64,000 bases of DNA from Acidobacteria bacterium 13_1_20CM_3_53_8 (lineage in GTDB: Bacteria; Acidobacteriota; Blastocatellia; Pyrinomonadales; Pyrinomonadaceae). The stretch is from NCBI GenBank assembly GCA_001920415.1, contig MNJR01000017.1, positions 1 through 64,000 of the forward strand, written 5' to 3'. Below the pieces are notes generated by a model. It saw only the letters and a program-made list of their open reading frames with translations, made no database searches and was not told the origin of the DNA. Shown here piece by piece: positions 52,439-61,394 of this stretch (positions are counted from its first letter, which is position 1; each line of letters opens with the position of its first letter). Made by a program: the position numbers and the translations under genes.

Positions 52439-54655
52439 ATGTCTTTCGGATTCTCGCGCGTGGCTCTGCGGTTTGCGCTCGCAGCGCTAATGCTGGTTTC
52501 GCTCACGCTCCTTCCAGCTTTCGGCGATGAAGGATTGTTCCTGCCGGACTCGATTGCGTCGCTGCCTATGGACAGGCTGGCCCAGCGCGGGCTGAAGATT
52601 AAAGCCTCGGACATTTACAACCCTGCGGGCGGCGGTCTTGCAGACGCGGTTGTTATCTTGCCGGGCGGCACCGGCGAATTCGTCTCTGCCGAAGGCTTGA
52701 TATTAACGAACCATCACATAGCTTTCGACGCGCTCGTCGCCGCCTCTACTCCGCAGCACGACTACGGCACAGACGGCTACGTCGCGCACTCGCGCGCAGA
52801 AGAGATGAAAGCTGAGGATTTTACGGTTCAAATTCTTCAGAGTATGAGCGACGTGACGAACGAGGTGAAGAGCGTCGTTAAAGTAGACATGCCGACGGAG
52901 GAACGCAACCGCGCCATAGAACAGAAGATTCATCAAATAGAGTTCGAGGCCACAAACGGGCATCAGTCGGAAGGAATCAGCGCGCAAGTTTTACCCATGA
53001 ACGAAGGTCTATCCTATTATCGTTCCATCTATCAGGTCTTGCGCGACGTGCGCGTAGTTTACGCGCCGCCCAAGAACATAGGCTTCTTCGGCGGTGATCC
53101 AGACAACTTCGAGTGGCCGCGCCACTGCGGCGACTTCACTTTCCTGCGCGCCTATGTTGGCCCTGATGGGAAGCCCGCAGACTATTCAGCGCAGAACGTT
53201 CCGTACAAGCCAAAAAAATTTCTATCGCTTTCAATGGCCGGAGTGCGCGAGGGCGATTTCGTTTTCGCGTTAGGCTATCCGGGCACGACAACGCGCTACC
53301 GCGAGAGCTATTCGGTCACATACAATCAAGATATTTATCAACCATTCGTCGTTGACCTTTTCACTAGCCAGGTCGAAGCGCTCGAAGAGATTGGGCGCAA
53401 CGACCCTGCGCAACGTGTGAAATTGCAGGGCAAGATTTTTGAACTGACGAACACTATAAAGGATTATGAAGGCTCAATTCTGGCGCTTCGCCGCACAAAT
53501 CTGGTCGAGCAGAAAAGGGCGCAAGAGGCAGCGTTCACACGCTGGGCGGGCGAGAACACTGTGCGAACAGCAAAGTACGGACAGGTTCTTCCCTCTCTTG
53601 CGCAAGCCTATCAGAACTATCAAACAACTGCGCTGCGCGATCTGATTGTTACGCAGATATGGAATGCTAGCGATCTTTTCGCCATAGCCAACTTTGCGCA
53701 GAGAGTCGCAGAAGCTAGAGAAAGACCCAACCCCAATCCCAACCTCAATCAGATAGTTCAGCGTGTACGAGCGCAAGCGGTCGCCGCGCTCGCACAGCGC
53801 AACTCTGTGGTCGAGCGAACCGTGCTCACATTGCTTTTCAGAAAAGCCGCAGAGCTTCCCGCAACGCAAAGAATCGCAGCGCTTGAGAACCGATTCGGCA
53901 ATCTTCCAATGGATGCGCGCCGCCGCGCCGAAAGTGAGTTCGCGCGCCAGTTAGTAGAAAGCCAACGATTCTCAAGCACAGAATCGGTCATACACCTTTT
54001 GGAGATGACGAGCGCGCAACTGCGCGACATGCACGAACCGCTTCTGGATTTCACTTCTGCATTTGCCTCCGAAGACGATCAGGCCGAAGAGCGCACCGAA
54101 AGATTCAACAACACGCTAGCGCGATGGCGTCCTCTGCTTATCGAAGGCATGAGCGAGATGCGCGGAGTTAAATTCTACCCGGACGGCAACCGTACGCTCC
54201 GTTTCACATACGGCGAGGTGCGCGGCTACGTCCCGCGCGAAGCAATCCTTTATCAACCCTTCACTACTCTTTCCGGCGTGATTGAGAAAGACACAGGGCG
54301 CGAGCCTTACGACGTTCCCGAACGATTGAAGCAGCTTTACAAAGCGCGAGACTTTGGCCCATACGCATTGGCCGACCGCGCGGACGTGCCCGTTGATTTT
54401 CTTTCAACTCTGGACATTATAGGCGGCAATTCCGGCAGCCCAATTATGAACGGACAAGGGCTTCAGGTCGGCATAGTTTTTGACGGAAACTATGAAGGAC
54501 TTGGGAACGAATTCTTCTATAACGAAACAAAGCAGCGCGCCATCTCCGTTGACATACGCTACGTTCTCTTCATTGTGGACAAGTTCGGCGGCGCTGGCTA
54601 CATCCTGCGCGAACTGGACATTCACGACATGCCCGCACAACGCGCTGCGGCTTGA
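52439..54655 (+). CDS. S46-family dipeptidyl peptidase (DPP7/DPP11-like)
   Basis: 738 residues. Signal peptide (LAALMLVSLTLLPAFGDEG); the mature start EGLFLPDSIASLPMDRLAQR is typical of S46. The catalytic His lies in LILTNHHIAFDAL (92/93), and the Ser in GGNSGSPIMNGQGLQVGIVF (Ser667). FGGDPDNFEWPRHCGDFTFL is a further family block. The usual CTGSFVS before the His is GGTGEFVS here. S46 enzymes are exported exopeptidases that cut dipeptides from peptide N-termini. Acidic (DPP11) or hydrophobic (DPP7) preference cannot be settled here. Length fits the family (~720). Confidence 0.93.
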   Translation: MSFGFSRVALRFALAALMLVSLTLLPAFGDEGLFLPDSIASLPMDRLAQRGLKIKASDIYNPAGGGLADAVVILPGGTGEFVSAEGLILTNHHIAFDALVAASTPQHDYGTDGYVAHSRAEEMKAEDFTVQILQSMSDVTNEVKSVVKVDMPTEERNRAIEQKIHQIEFEATNGHQSEGISAQVLPMNEGLSYYRSIYQVLRDVRVVYAPPKNIGFFGGDPDNFEWPRHCGDFTFLRAYVGPDGKPADYSAQNVPYKPKKFLSLSMAGVREGDFVFALGYPGTTTRYRESYSVTYNQDIYQPFVVDLFTSQVEALEEIGRNDPAQRVKLQGKIFELTNTIKDYEGSILALRRTNLVEQKRAQEAAFTRWAGENTVRTAKYGQVLPSLAQAYQNYQTTALRDLIVTQIWNASDLFAIANFAQRVAEARERPNPNPNLNQIVQRVRAQAVAALAQRNSVVERTVLTLLFRKAAELPATQRIAALENRFGNLPMDARRRAESEFARQLVESQRFSSTESVIHLLEMTSAQLRDMHEPLLDFTSAFASEDDQAEERTERFNNTLARWRPLLIEGMSEMRGVKFYPDGNRTLRFTYGEVRGYVPREAILYQPFTTLSGVIEKDTGREPYDVPERLKQLYKARDFGPYALADRADVPVDFLSTLDIIGGNSGSPIMNGQGLQVGIVFDGNYEGLGNEFFYNETKQRAISVDIRYVLFIVDKFGGAGYILRELDIHDMPAQRAAA

Positions 54656-54869
54656 GAGATCAAATCTGGCCCTGTTGCTATTTAGTGGTCAGCCTTTTCG
54701 ACATCTCTACTTTGCGCAAATAGGTGACATCTCTACTTGGGGTTTACAGCGAGAAAATAATGGTTGACTTCTAAAAAAAAGGGATTAGGATAGTCGCGTT
54801 CTCAGTCAAGGTAAGAGCCTCGCTCCCTCGCTTAATCCACATTGCAATATAGACTGTTAAGGAACAAAC

Positions 54870-55184
54870 CATGAAAACCTCAAAAAATTCTCTCATCCCA
54901 CTTCAAATTCGAGTTATGCTGATTTTAGGGATTGTGTTATCGGCTTGCTTTATCTTAGGGCGTGGAATTGGAATCATTTCAAGTAAAGCCCAAGCCCCAC
55001 AGCAGGAGAGCGCAGACTTACCTCCGGGACAACAGAAACAGCTTGAGAATAATATCCCTCGCCATCTGCCAATTAAAGTTAATGTGAAGAACTTGAATAA
55101 TAAGAAATGGGTGGATGACTTAGAGATTGAGGTGACGAATACTTCTACTAAGCCCATATACTTCTTGCTTTTCTACGTAGCTTT
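54870..55184 (+). repeat. 315 bp direct repeat, copy 1
   Basis: Identical to 56515-56829. It starts one base before the ATG of the first gene and ends inside its YFLLFYVAF coding region. The flanks on both sides differ, so the duplication is recent or kept identical by gene conversion. Confidence 0.95.
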
Positions 55185-56469
55185 TCCTGAGGTCAGATCC
55201 CCGCCTGAAGCCAACTCCCCTACCGGCCATATAATAGTTTTCCAGATGAAATACGGGAGGATGGATCTTATAAGGCTTACGGCTCCGCTCATACCGACCG
55301 ACGTGCCGATTCAACCGGGAGAGACTTACGTTTTCAAGACTCATAAAACTACGGAGGATTGGGAACATTTTAGGGCTGTAACGAACAACCCTGATCCTAG
55401 AATAGTCCAGCTTGTGTTCTCCAACCTGAACTTCGGTGATGGCACGGGTTACCTCGGCACGGACGGAAGGCCGAAGAACATCCACAGCACAAGTAACCTC
55501 AACAGAAATTGTATGCCGCCAAACCGTTCACCTGCCTCTCTCACACAACAGACAGTTTCTTTCTTACCGGCAAGCTTCCTGCCGGTAAATTTTTCTTCGG
55601 CAGAGGTTCTTAAATCGCTTTCAAGCAGAAGTCCGCCTCAATCAGGGCTATGCTGCCCCGGCACATCCTGTGACTTTGTAAAACCTAGCACCTATACTTG
55701 CGGAAGAACCTGTGACGATGATCCCAATAAACCCTCCTCCCAATCCGTAGGCTGTCAAGACCCTGAAGGTGAGTGTGGTACTATTACCATCTACTATGAC
55801 TCCTGTATAGACCCTGATAGCGGCCTTCCACTTTATTGCGCAAATACCATTTTAGAGTCTTGTAGCGGAGGATGCACGAGTAATGATGACTGCCGTGCAG
55901 GCTATTTCTGCGTAGATGGACTTTGCAGCAGAGACACACCGATCCTAATAGATGTCACAGGCGAAGGCTTCAACCTGACAGATGCTCAGCATGGAGTCCT
56001 CTTCAACTTCAATGGCAGCGGCCACAAGATATTACTGTCTTGGACATCAACAGGGTCAACCAATGCCTTTCTTACCTTAGATAGAAACGGCAACGGTGTG
56101 GTTGATGACGGAACGGAACTATTCGGCAACTTCACTGCTCAGCCTCAATCAGACGAACCTAATGGATTCCTAGCTTTGGCTGAATATGATAAGCCAGTTC
56201 ACGGAGGCAATTCGGACGGAGTGATTGACAACCATGATTCTATCTACTCAAGTTTACGATTGTGGCAGGACACAAACCATAACGGAATCTCTGAGCCTAA
56301 TGAGTTGCATACGCTCTCTGAGTTAGGAGTTGAAACTATTTCTCTGGATTTCAGAGAGGCAGGACGAACAGATCAGTACGGGAATCTTTTCCGCTACAGG
56401 GCTAAAGTTTATGGGGCGCATCATAATCAACTAGGTCGTTGGGCTTACGACGTGTTCCTCCAACATTGA
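54871..56469 (+). CDS. Exported protein with Cys-rich segment and EF-hand-like C-terminal domain
   Basis: 532 residues. A signal anchor (~11-31, [20 protein letters not shown]) is followed by a beta-rich domain shared with its neighbour (~50-230) that includes [18 protein letters not shown]. Then comes a Cys-rich region ([40 protein letters not shown]). The C-terminal ~170 residues have Ca-binding-like loops [37 protein letters not shown] and [14 protein letters not shown]. Such domains are frequent in acidobacterial exported proteins. Function unknown; likely cell surface. The first 105 residues are identical to those of the gene at 56516. Confidence 0.75.
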   Translation: MKTSKNSLIPLQIRVMLILGIVLSACFILGRGIGIISSKAQAPQQESADLPPGQQKQLENNIPRHLPIKVNVKNLNNKKWVDDLEIEVTNTSTKPIYFLLFYVAFPEVRSPPEANSPTGHIIVFQMKYGRMDLIRLTAPLIPTDVPIQPGETYVFKTHKTTEDWEHFRAVTNNPDPRIVQLVFSNLNFGDGTGYLGTDGRPKNIHSTSNLNRNCMPPNRSPASLTQQTVSFLPASFLPVNFSSAEVLKSLSSRSPPQSGLCCPGTSCDFVKPSTYTCGRTCDDDPNKPSSQSVGCQDPEGECGTITIYYDSCIDPDSGLPLYCANTILESCSGGCTSNDDCRAGYFCVDGLCSRDTPILIDVTGEGFNLTDAQHGVLFNFNGSGHKILLSWTSTGSTNAFLTLDRNGNGVVDDGTELFGNFTAQPQSDEPNGFLALAEYDKPVHGGNSDGVIDNHDSIYSSLRLWQDTNHNGISEPNELHTLSELGVETISLDFREAGRTDQYGNLFRYRAKVYGAHHNQLGRWAYDVFLQH

Positions 56470-56514
56470 TCTTGATTAACCCGGCATTGTAAAAATAGCG
56501 TTCTAGGAGCAGAT

Positions 56515-56829
56515 CATGAAAACCTCAAAAAATTCTCTCATCCCACTTCAAATTCGAGTTATGCTGATTTTAGGGATTGTGTTATCGGCTTGCTTTATCT
56601 TAGGGCGTGGAATTGGAATCATTTCAAGTAAAGCCCAAGCCCCACAGCAGGAGAGCGCAGACTTACCTCCGGGACAACAGAAACAGCTTGAGAATAATAT
56701 CCCTCGCCATCTGCCAATTAAAGTTAATGTGAAGAACTTGAATAATAAGAAATGGGTGGATGACTTAGAGATTGAGGTGACGAATACTTCTACTAAGCCC
56801 ATATACTTCTTGCTTTTCTACGTAGCTTT
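56515..56829 (+). repeat. 315 bp direct repeat, copy 2
   Basis: Identical to 54870-55184 (see there). Divergence after the repeat is partial, so the paralogues remain similar for the rest of the shared domain. Confidence 0.95.
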
Positions 56830-57235
56830 CCCAGAGGTCAAATCTACCTCCGGTATTACAACAGCTTTCCCGATGATGTACGGGAGAATTGATCTTATTG
56901 ATCTTACAACTGCCCTTGAGCCGAGCGACACAGCGATTCAGCCCGGAGACACTTACGTCTTCAAAACTAATAAAAACATGGAGGATTGGGAAAACTTTAT
57001 AGCTACAACAAACAATCATGAACCTAAAAAAGTCCAGCTTGTATTTTCAAATCTAAACTTCGGAGACGGCACTGGGTTTATTGGTACGAACGCAAGACCC
57101 GTAGACATCCACAGGAGAATTAGTCTCAACAAAAATTGTGCGCCGCCAAATCGTCCGCCTGACTCTCTTATACAGCCTAGGGTTTCCTTCTTACCGGCAA
57201 GCTTCCTGCCGGTAAATTTTTCTTTGGGCAAGTAA
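56516..57235 (+). CDS. Short paralogue of the upstream exported protein
   Basis: 239 residues. The same signal anchor and first domain as 54871-56469, identical through residue ~105 and then related ([20 protein letters not shown]). It ends soon after [13 protein letters not shown], a segment present in both that is encoded by a ttaccggcaag palindrome. The Cys-rich and Ca-binding-like parts are missing. aggagc precedes the ATG. Either it is a natural short form or a truncated duplicate. It could modulate or coassemble with the longer protein. Confidence 0.75.
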   Translation: MKTSKNSLIPLQIRVMLILGIVLSACFILGRGIGIISSKAQAPQQESADLPPGQQKQLENNIPRHLPIKVNVKNLNNKKWVDDLEIEVTNTSTKPIYFLLFYVAFPEVKSTSGITTAFPMMYGRIDLIDLTTALEPSDTAIQPGDTYVFKTNKNMEDWENFIATTNNHEPKKVQLVFSNLNFGDGTGFIGTNARPVDIHRRISLNKNCAPPNRPPDSLIQPRVSFLPASFLPVNFSLGK

Positions 57236-57325
57236 CCGCTTCAGAAACCAACAAAGATATTTGCTGTTCATTAGCTAATGAATGGCCTTATCTCTCTTAA
57301 TTTCAGCTTTTGTGAGTTTTTTCGC

Positions 57326-57355
57326 TTGACAGGGCGAAAACGTTTCGCTTAGTAT
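57326..57355 (+). promoter_or_regulatory. Promoter of the cold-shock gene with internal palindrome
   Basis: TTGACA at 57326-57331 and TAGTAT at 57350-57355, spaced 18 bp. Between them is a perfect palindrome gcgaaa-acg-tttcgc (57335-57349), a possible operator. Transcription starting soon after would give a leader of ~290 nt, as is usual for cold-shock mRNAs. Confidence 0.65.
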
Positions 57356-57655
57356 TCGCGTTCGTTTTGTAATGCAGGGCACACCAAAACTGCTCGCCCC
57401 CGCATGTCGAACTGCAAACGCTAACAAGTCATGAGTTTCAGTTTTTTGTTGTAACGCCGTGTTCGGGTGATTTCGCGTCTCGCGCGAACTTCACTCGGCG
57501 CGGTTTTGTCTTAGCTGGTGAAGTTTTCGGTTTAGCGCCCCAACAGTAAAGCGCGTCCGGCTCACAAGCATTAACCCTAAAAGTCGGCGCGGAAGTTCTC
57601 CGAAAAAGAGTTTCCCGCCTTAGCTTTTTCGAATCGTTAGGAGGATTCGTTTGTT

Positions 57656-57862
57656 ATGTCTAGAATAACCGGCAAGGTCAAGTGGTTTAATAACTCGAAG
57701 GGCTACGGCTTCATAGAACAGCCAGGCTCTTCGGACATCTTCGTTCACTACAGCGCCATTCAGGGCGACGGCTTCAAGACTTTGGAAGAAGGCCAGACGG
57801 TCGAATTCGAAGTCACGCAGGGACCGAAAGGCCCTCAGGCCGAAAAAGTGATAAAGGTGTAA
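57656..57862 (+). CDS. Cold-shock protein (CspA family)
   Basis: 68 residues, the normal CSD length. RNP1 is KGYGFIE and RNP2 is DIFVHYSAI; the start [13 protein letters not shown] is typical. A taggagga site precedes the ATG. It binds single-stranded RNA/DNA and melts mRNA structure at low temperature. The long leader from the promoter at 57326 probably gives temperature control. A strong terminator at 57921-57959 ends the transcript. Confidence 0.97.
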   Translation: MSRITGKVKWFNNSKGYGFIEQPGSSDIFVHYSAIQGDGFKTLEEGQTVEFEVTQGPKGPQAEKVIKV

Positions 57863-57920
57863 TCTCCCCAGGCTTCGCGCCACTGACCGCTTCCGGTATT
57901 GGCCGGAAAGCGCAATAACA

Positions 57921-57959
57921 TGAAAGGCGACCTCTTGAAATCTAAGAGGTCGCCTTTCA
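57921..57959 (+). terminator. Intrinsic terminator of the cold-shock gene
   Basis: 16-base perfect arms (57921-57936, 57944-57959) with a seven-base loop, followed by aaatttt. Confidence 0.9.
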
Positions 57960-57981
57960 AATTTTAGAGAAGAAAGTGATA

Positions 57982-58073
57982 AGAGCAGTTTACAGTTTTT
58001 AGTTTTCAGTTTTCAGCTAAAAGCCGGTTCGCTTCTTTCTGAAAACTGAAAACTAAAAACTGTAAACTGCTCT
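57982..58073. repeat. Palindrome, ttttcagttttcag family, copy 1
   Basis: 35 bp perfect arms, 57982-58016 and 58039-58073, with a 22 bp loop containing aaagccggttcgct. It ends one base before the stop codon of the 58074 gene. The same arms and loop, with the loop reversed, occur at 63413-63493. Confidence 0.95.
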
Positions 58074-58709
58074 TTACTTTTCCCCCTTAGCTTTGAACTT
58101 AACGCGCCCGTCCGTGATGTCAACTGAAAAGCGCACACGCTCGCAGTTCAGCCGCTCTTTCAAGCTGTCCGTCTTTGTCGCAATCAGATGATGAAAGCGC
58201 GGGAACGAGAGGTCTTCCGTAGGCTCGCCGCATTTCATCTTCGCCTCGACCAGCGCATCGAAAAGGCTTCTGACTGTCTCAACATCCGTGTACGCGTTGT
58301 CGCAGACGAAGACCGATGGAGAGCGCGTTCGCGCAGCTTCCGCATGGGCAGCAGCGCGAGCAGCCGAAACCGCGTCGCGCCCTTCCTCGCGTCCCTGAAG
58401 CGTTCTACGCCACAACTCACGAAACGCAGTGAAGCGCGAGGCCAGAGTGTTGTAGCGATAACGCTGCGCGAAGTTCAAAGTGCGGTCATCACCCAAACGC
58501 TTGATGATAGTCTCTACGCGATTCTTCGTGTCGTAGGGCGGGCGTTTCGCCGCGCCGTTGAAATAGATGTCGAACTCTATCTTGAGTCGGCGTATGTCGT
58601 CTTCAAGGCGCGTCAATTGCTCGTCTATGGTCGGCGGCACGTCAACGCCTATAACATTCTTATTCCTCAGTTGCGCCAAGCGAATTAATTTGTTGTCGCG
58701 TATTCCCAC
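58074..58709 (-). CDS. MXAN_5187-like conserved protein
   Basis: 211 residues. The N-terminal coiled coil (PTIDEQLTRLEDDIRRLKIE) continues with FDIYFNGAAKRPPYDTKNRV and LNFAQRYRYNTLASRFTAFR then ELWRRTLQGREEGRD, a block I associate with the MXAN_5187 C-terminal family. The middle is Ala/Arg-rich (AARAAAHAEAARTR). The last ~80 residues form a separate domain with VRSLFDALVEAKMKCG and VRFSVDITDGRVKFKAK. No catalytic residues are evident. Function unknown; the protein is cytosolic. Confidence 0.75.
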   Translation of the reverse strand: MGIRDNKLIRLAQLRNKNVIGVDVPPTIDEQLTRLEDDIRRLKIEFDIYFNGAAKRPPYDTKNRVETIIKRLGDDRTLNFAQRYRYNTLASRFTAFRELWRRTLQGREEGRDAVSAARAAAHAEAARTRSPSVFVCDNAYTDVETVRSLFDALVEAKMKCGEPTEDLSFPRFHHLIATKTDSLKERLNCERVRFSVDITDGRVKFKAKGEK

Positions 58710-58861
58710 TAAAACTCAAGCTCCTTTTCGCAAACAGCCGCCGAACGAGCAGCCTCAAGTTTGAGTCTAGGCGGTTTCAGAACTCCGTGTCAACAAAGTT
58801 TTTCAAAGGCAAACTAGATTTTCCCGACAACTCTCTACCTGCAAAGCTCAGGCGGCGATGA

Positions 58862-59068
58862 AGAGCAAGGCGGAAGTAAGTAAGAAGGATGAAGGCGGAA
58901 AGGTAAGGAACGATTCATGACAGAGAAGACAATTATCCACGAAGCCACACGAAACAACACGAAAACCTTTTAACTTCTTTCGTGTTGTTTCGTGTGGCTT
59001 CGTGGACGGCTATCCTGTTTGACTTTGAATAGTTATTCTTTCCGCCTTCATCCTTCCGCCTTGCTCTT
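58862..59068. repeat. Nested palindrome including a CACACGAA-family copy
   Basis: Outer arms ~58862-58892 and ~59039-59068 (agagcaaggcgga ... aaggatgaaggcggaaag). Inner arms 58936-58964 and 58978-59006 are 29 bp perfect inverted copies of tccacgaagccacacgaaac, the family seen at 2247 and 40598. It occupies the gap before selA. Confidence 0.9.
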
Positions 59069-59144
59069 CTTCTCCTTCTTCGCGTTGATTCTTCGGGGCG
59101 AAAAAGAATATGCTGCGTTGAGGTTGATCTAATCCCGTAATTCT

Positions 59145-60575
59145 ATGACCAATCAAGTTTCGTCAAAACAGAATCTACTGCGTGCGCTGCCTTCTGTTGA
59201 TGCGCTGTTGCGCACGCCCGCAGCACGTGCTCTGCTTGAATCCATAGGGTCGCAGAGGCTAACGAAACTTGCGCGTGCGGTCACTGATGAATTGCGCGCA
59301 AAACTTCTGGCAGAGTCGCTCGATGAAGAGACGAACGGCGACCATTCGCGCGCGTCTCTGCTGGCTGAAGCCGAGAGCAAGCTTGAAGAAGCGTATGCGA
59401 AGGAGAAAGCTCTTGGGCTTAGGCGCGTTATCAACGCGAGCGGAGTTATACTGCATACGAATCTGGGGCGTGCGCCGCTCGCCGAGTCCGCGCGTCGCGC
59501 CATCGCGGAAGAGGCCGCAGGATACTGCACGCTCGAATACGACCTGGCGACAGGCTCGCGCGGGCGACGCGGCGCTCGCGTAGAAAGCGCGCTCGCCGAA
59601 CTCGCTGGCGCTGAGAGCGCTATAGTCGTCAACAACTGCGCTGCGGCTGCGCTACTCGTATTGACAGTATTGGCCCAGGGCGGCGAGACGATAATTTCGC
59701 GCGGCGAGTTGGTTGAAATCGGCGGAGACTTTCGCGTGCCTGACGTGATGGCGCAGTCCGGCACACGGCTCGTAGAAACGGGGACAACCAACCGAACGAA
59801 GCTTGCAGATTACGAACGCGCTATCACGGAGAACACGCGTCTATTGATGCGCGTTCACCCGTCGAACTATCGCATAGTAGGTTTTACTGCGAATCCTTCG
59901 CTCGCTGAGCTTGCCAATCTTGCGCACAACGCAGGACTTCTGCTCTACGAAGACGCAGGCTCAGGCGCGCTCATTGATCTTGAGCCGCACGGACTCGCGG
60001 GCGAACCCGTCATACGCGAATCAATCAGCGACGGAGCCGACGTTGTGACCTTCAGCGGCGACAAGCTTCTAGGCGCTGTGCAGGCAGGACTAATCGTAGG
60101 CCGACGCGCGGTCATAGAAAGACTGCGACGCCATCCGCTCTACAGGGCTTTGCGTGCGGACAAACTTGCGCTTGCCGCTCTTGAAGCGACGCTCGAAATC
60201 TACCGTCGCGGCAGAGCCATGGAAGAGATTCCGACGCTGCGTATGCTGGCAATGACGAAGGAAGAGACTGAGAGGCGTGCGCGCGTCTTTCTGAAGAGAT
60301 TGAAGAAGTTGAATCCGACCGCGCTGCGATTCGAGATAACAGAAGGCGCGTCGGCCATAGGCGGAGGCTCTGCTCCCACAACGCACCCGCAGACCGCGCT
60401 CATAGCGCTCACGCACACAAAACTTTCCGCAGATGAAATTGAAGAACGCCTGCGAGCCAGCATGCCTCCCGTCATCGCGCGCATAGCGTATGACAGAGTG
60501 CTGTTAGATCTTCGAACTGTCGCTGAAGAGGAAGAAGGAGAGCTTCTGAACGTTCTCGCGGCTTTACCGGCGTAA
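59145..60575 (+). CDS. selA: L-seryl-tRNA(Sec) selenium transferase
   Basis: 476 residues. The N-terminal start LPSVDALLRTPAARALLES and RRVINASGVILHTNLGRAPL, LEYDLATGSRGRR, and TGTTNRTKLADY followed by MRVHPSNYRIVGF are SelA signatures. The PLP Lys sits in FSGDKLLGAVQAG (~307). SelA converts Ser-tRNA(Sec) to Sec-tRNA(Sec) using selenophosphate. Homologous SelA-like proteins exist, but the length and full motif set favour true SelA. No selB, selC or selD is in the window. Its presence predicts selenoproteins in the genome. Confidence 0.95.
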   Translation: MTNQVSSKQNLLRALPSVDALLRTPAARALLESIGSQRLTKLARAVTDELRAKLLAESLDEETNGDHSRASLLAEAESKLEEAYAKEKALGLRRVINASGVILHTNLGRAPLAESARRAIAEEAAGYCTLEYDLATGSRGRRGARVESALAELAGAESAIVVNNCAAAALLVLTVLAQGGETIISRGELVEIGGDFRVPDVMAQSGTRLVETGTTNRTKLADYERAITENTRLLMRVHPSNYRIVGFTANPSLAELANLAHNAGLLLYEDAGSGALIDLEPHGLAGEPVIRESISDGADVVTFSGDKLLGAVQAGLIVGRRAVIERLRRHPLYRALRADKLALAALEATLEIYRRGRAMEEIPTLRMLAMTKEETERRARVFLKRLKKLNPTALRFEITEGASAIGGGSAPTTHPQTALIALTHTKLSADEIEERLRASMPPVIARIAYDRVLLDLRTVAEEEEGELLNVLAALPA

Positions 60576-60600
60576 GCGATCAAGCGCAGAGTATAGAGTT

Positions 60601-61017
60601 GTGAAAAAGGATCGCTCACTAACCCGCACGCTTTCGCGCTGTGCTCGCCTTCTATGCCCCGTCTGCGGTCGCTCCTCAATCGTCGAAACTCCTTTCCATA
60701 TTAGACTCTACTGCCCTTCTTGCGATGCCCTCTTCAAGCGCGAAGAAGGCTTCTTCGTAGGAGCCATAGCGGTCAACGTCGTCACAACTGAGTTGGTGAT
60801 TCTGATTGCTTACCTCGCAAGTCTTCCGCTGATTAGCTCTCACTACGAAACAATCATAACGATTCTCTTGGCGCTCGCCATCGTTTTCCCCGTTGCCTTC
60901 TATCATCACAGTTGGAGCATCTGGCTCAGCCTGGATCATTTCATAGAATCGCTACCGAAGTTTAGCGGGCAAGACCATGCGCATTTGAAAAGCGATGGGC
61001 GGAACACCCGGAACTGA
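60601..61017 (+). CDS. DUF983 membrane protein
   Basis: 138 residues from a GTG at 60601. The Cys4 ribbon CPVCGRSSI and YCPSCDALF (~19-43) is followed by two membrane segments (~55-80 VTTELVILIAYLASLPL; ~85-105 IITILLALAIVFPVAFYH) and HHSWSIWLSLDHFIE, which are the DUF983 features. Function unknown, often membrane-associated. It starts 25 bp after selA and probably shares its transcript. Confidence 0.88.
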   Translation: MKKDRSLTRTLSRCARLLCPVCGRSSIVETPFHIRLYCPSCDALFKREEGFFVGAIAVNVVTTELVILIAYLASLPLISSHYETIITILLALAIVFPVAFYHHSWSIWLSLDHFIESLPKFSGQDHAHLKSDGRNTRN

Positions 61018-61055
61018 AATCCTGCGAAATCTGGAGCTTGATTCAAAATCCCTCT

Positions 61056-61170
61056 GCGAGCTTAAGCATTTCTCTTTGCGCCTTTGCGAGAACCATCAAT
61101 TCACATAAAGCTCAAGATTCATGTGAATTATAGTTTCTCGCAAAGGCGCAAAGATAAGAGATAAGCTCGC
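61056..61170. repeat. Palindrome, gcgagcttaagc family, copy 2
   Basis: Left arm 61056-61090 contains gcgagcttaagcattt and tttgcgcctttgcgag; the right arm to 61170 is its inverse. The central ~25 bp hold a second small palindrome (aattcacat/atgtgaatt). Same family as 52220-52334. It fills the DUF983-kinase gap, about 375 bp with no gene. Confidence 0.9.
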
Positions 61171-61394
61171 TAACGGGTTGAGCGATTGTTAGTAGATCAG
61201 TTGAAGATAAAGCCCAATGTTTTACTGCTCTTATTCTCAAATTGAGCAACAGCCCCGAAATTTCCTGTAAAAGCGAGTGCCTTTTGTTGTATATTATTTA
61301 TGCCCCTAGCGCATGGAGGGCATTACCACCTCAAGCGCGTTCAACTTAATCCTCAGTAGAAGTTTCCGAAAATCTCTCGTTTCTTCTTCCGACT

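Noticed and set aside
58188-58688. 166-codon plus-strand frame antisense to the MXAN_5187-like gene
   Set aside because: The minus frame has family motifs and coiled-coil pattern; this one is a shadow of it.
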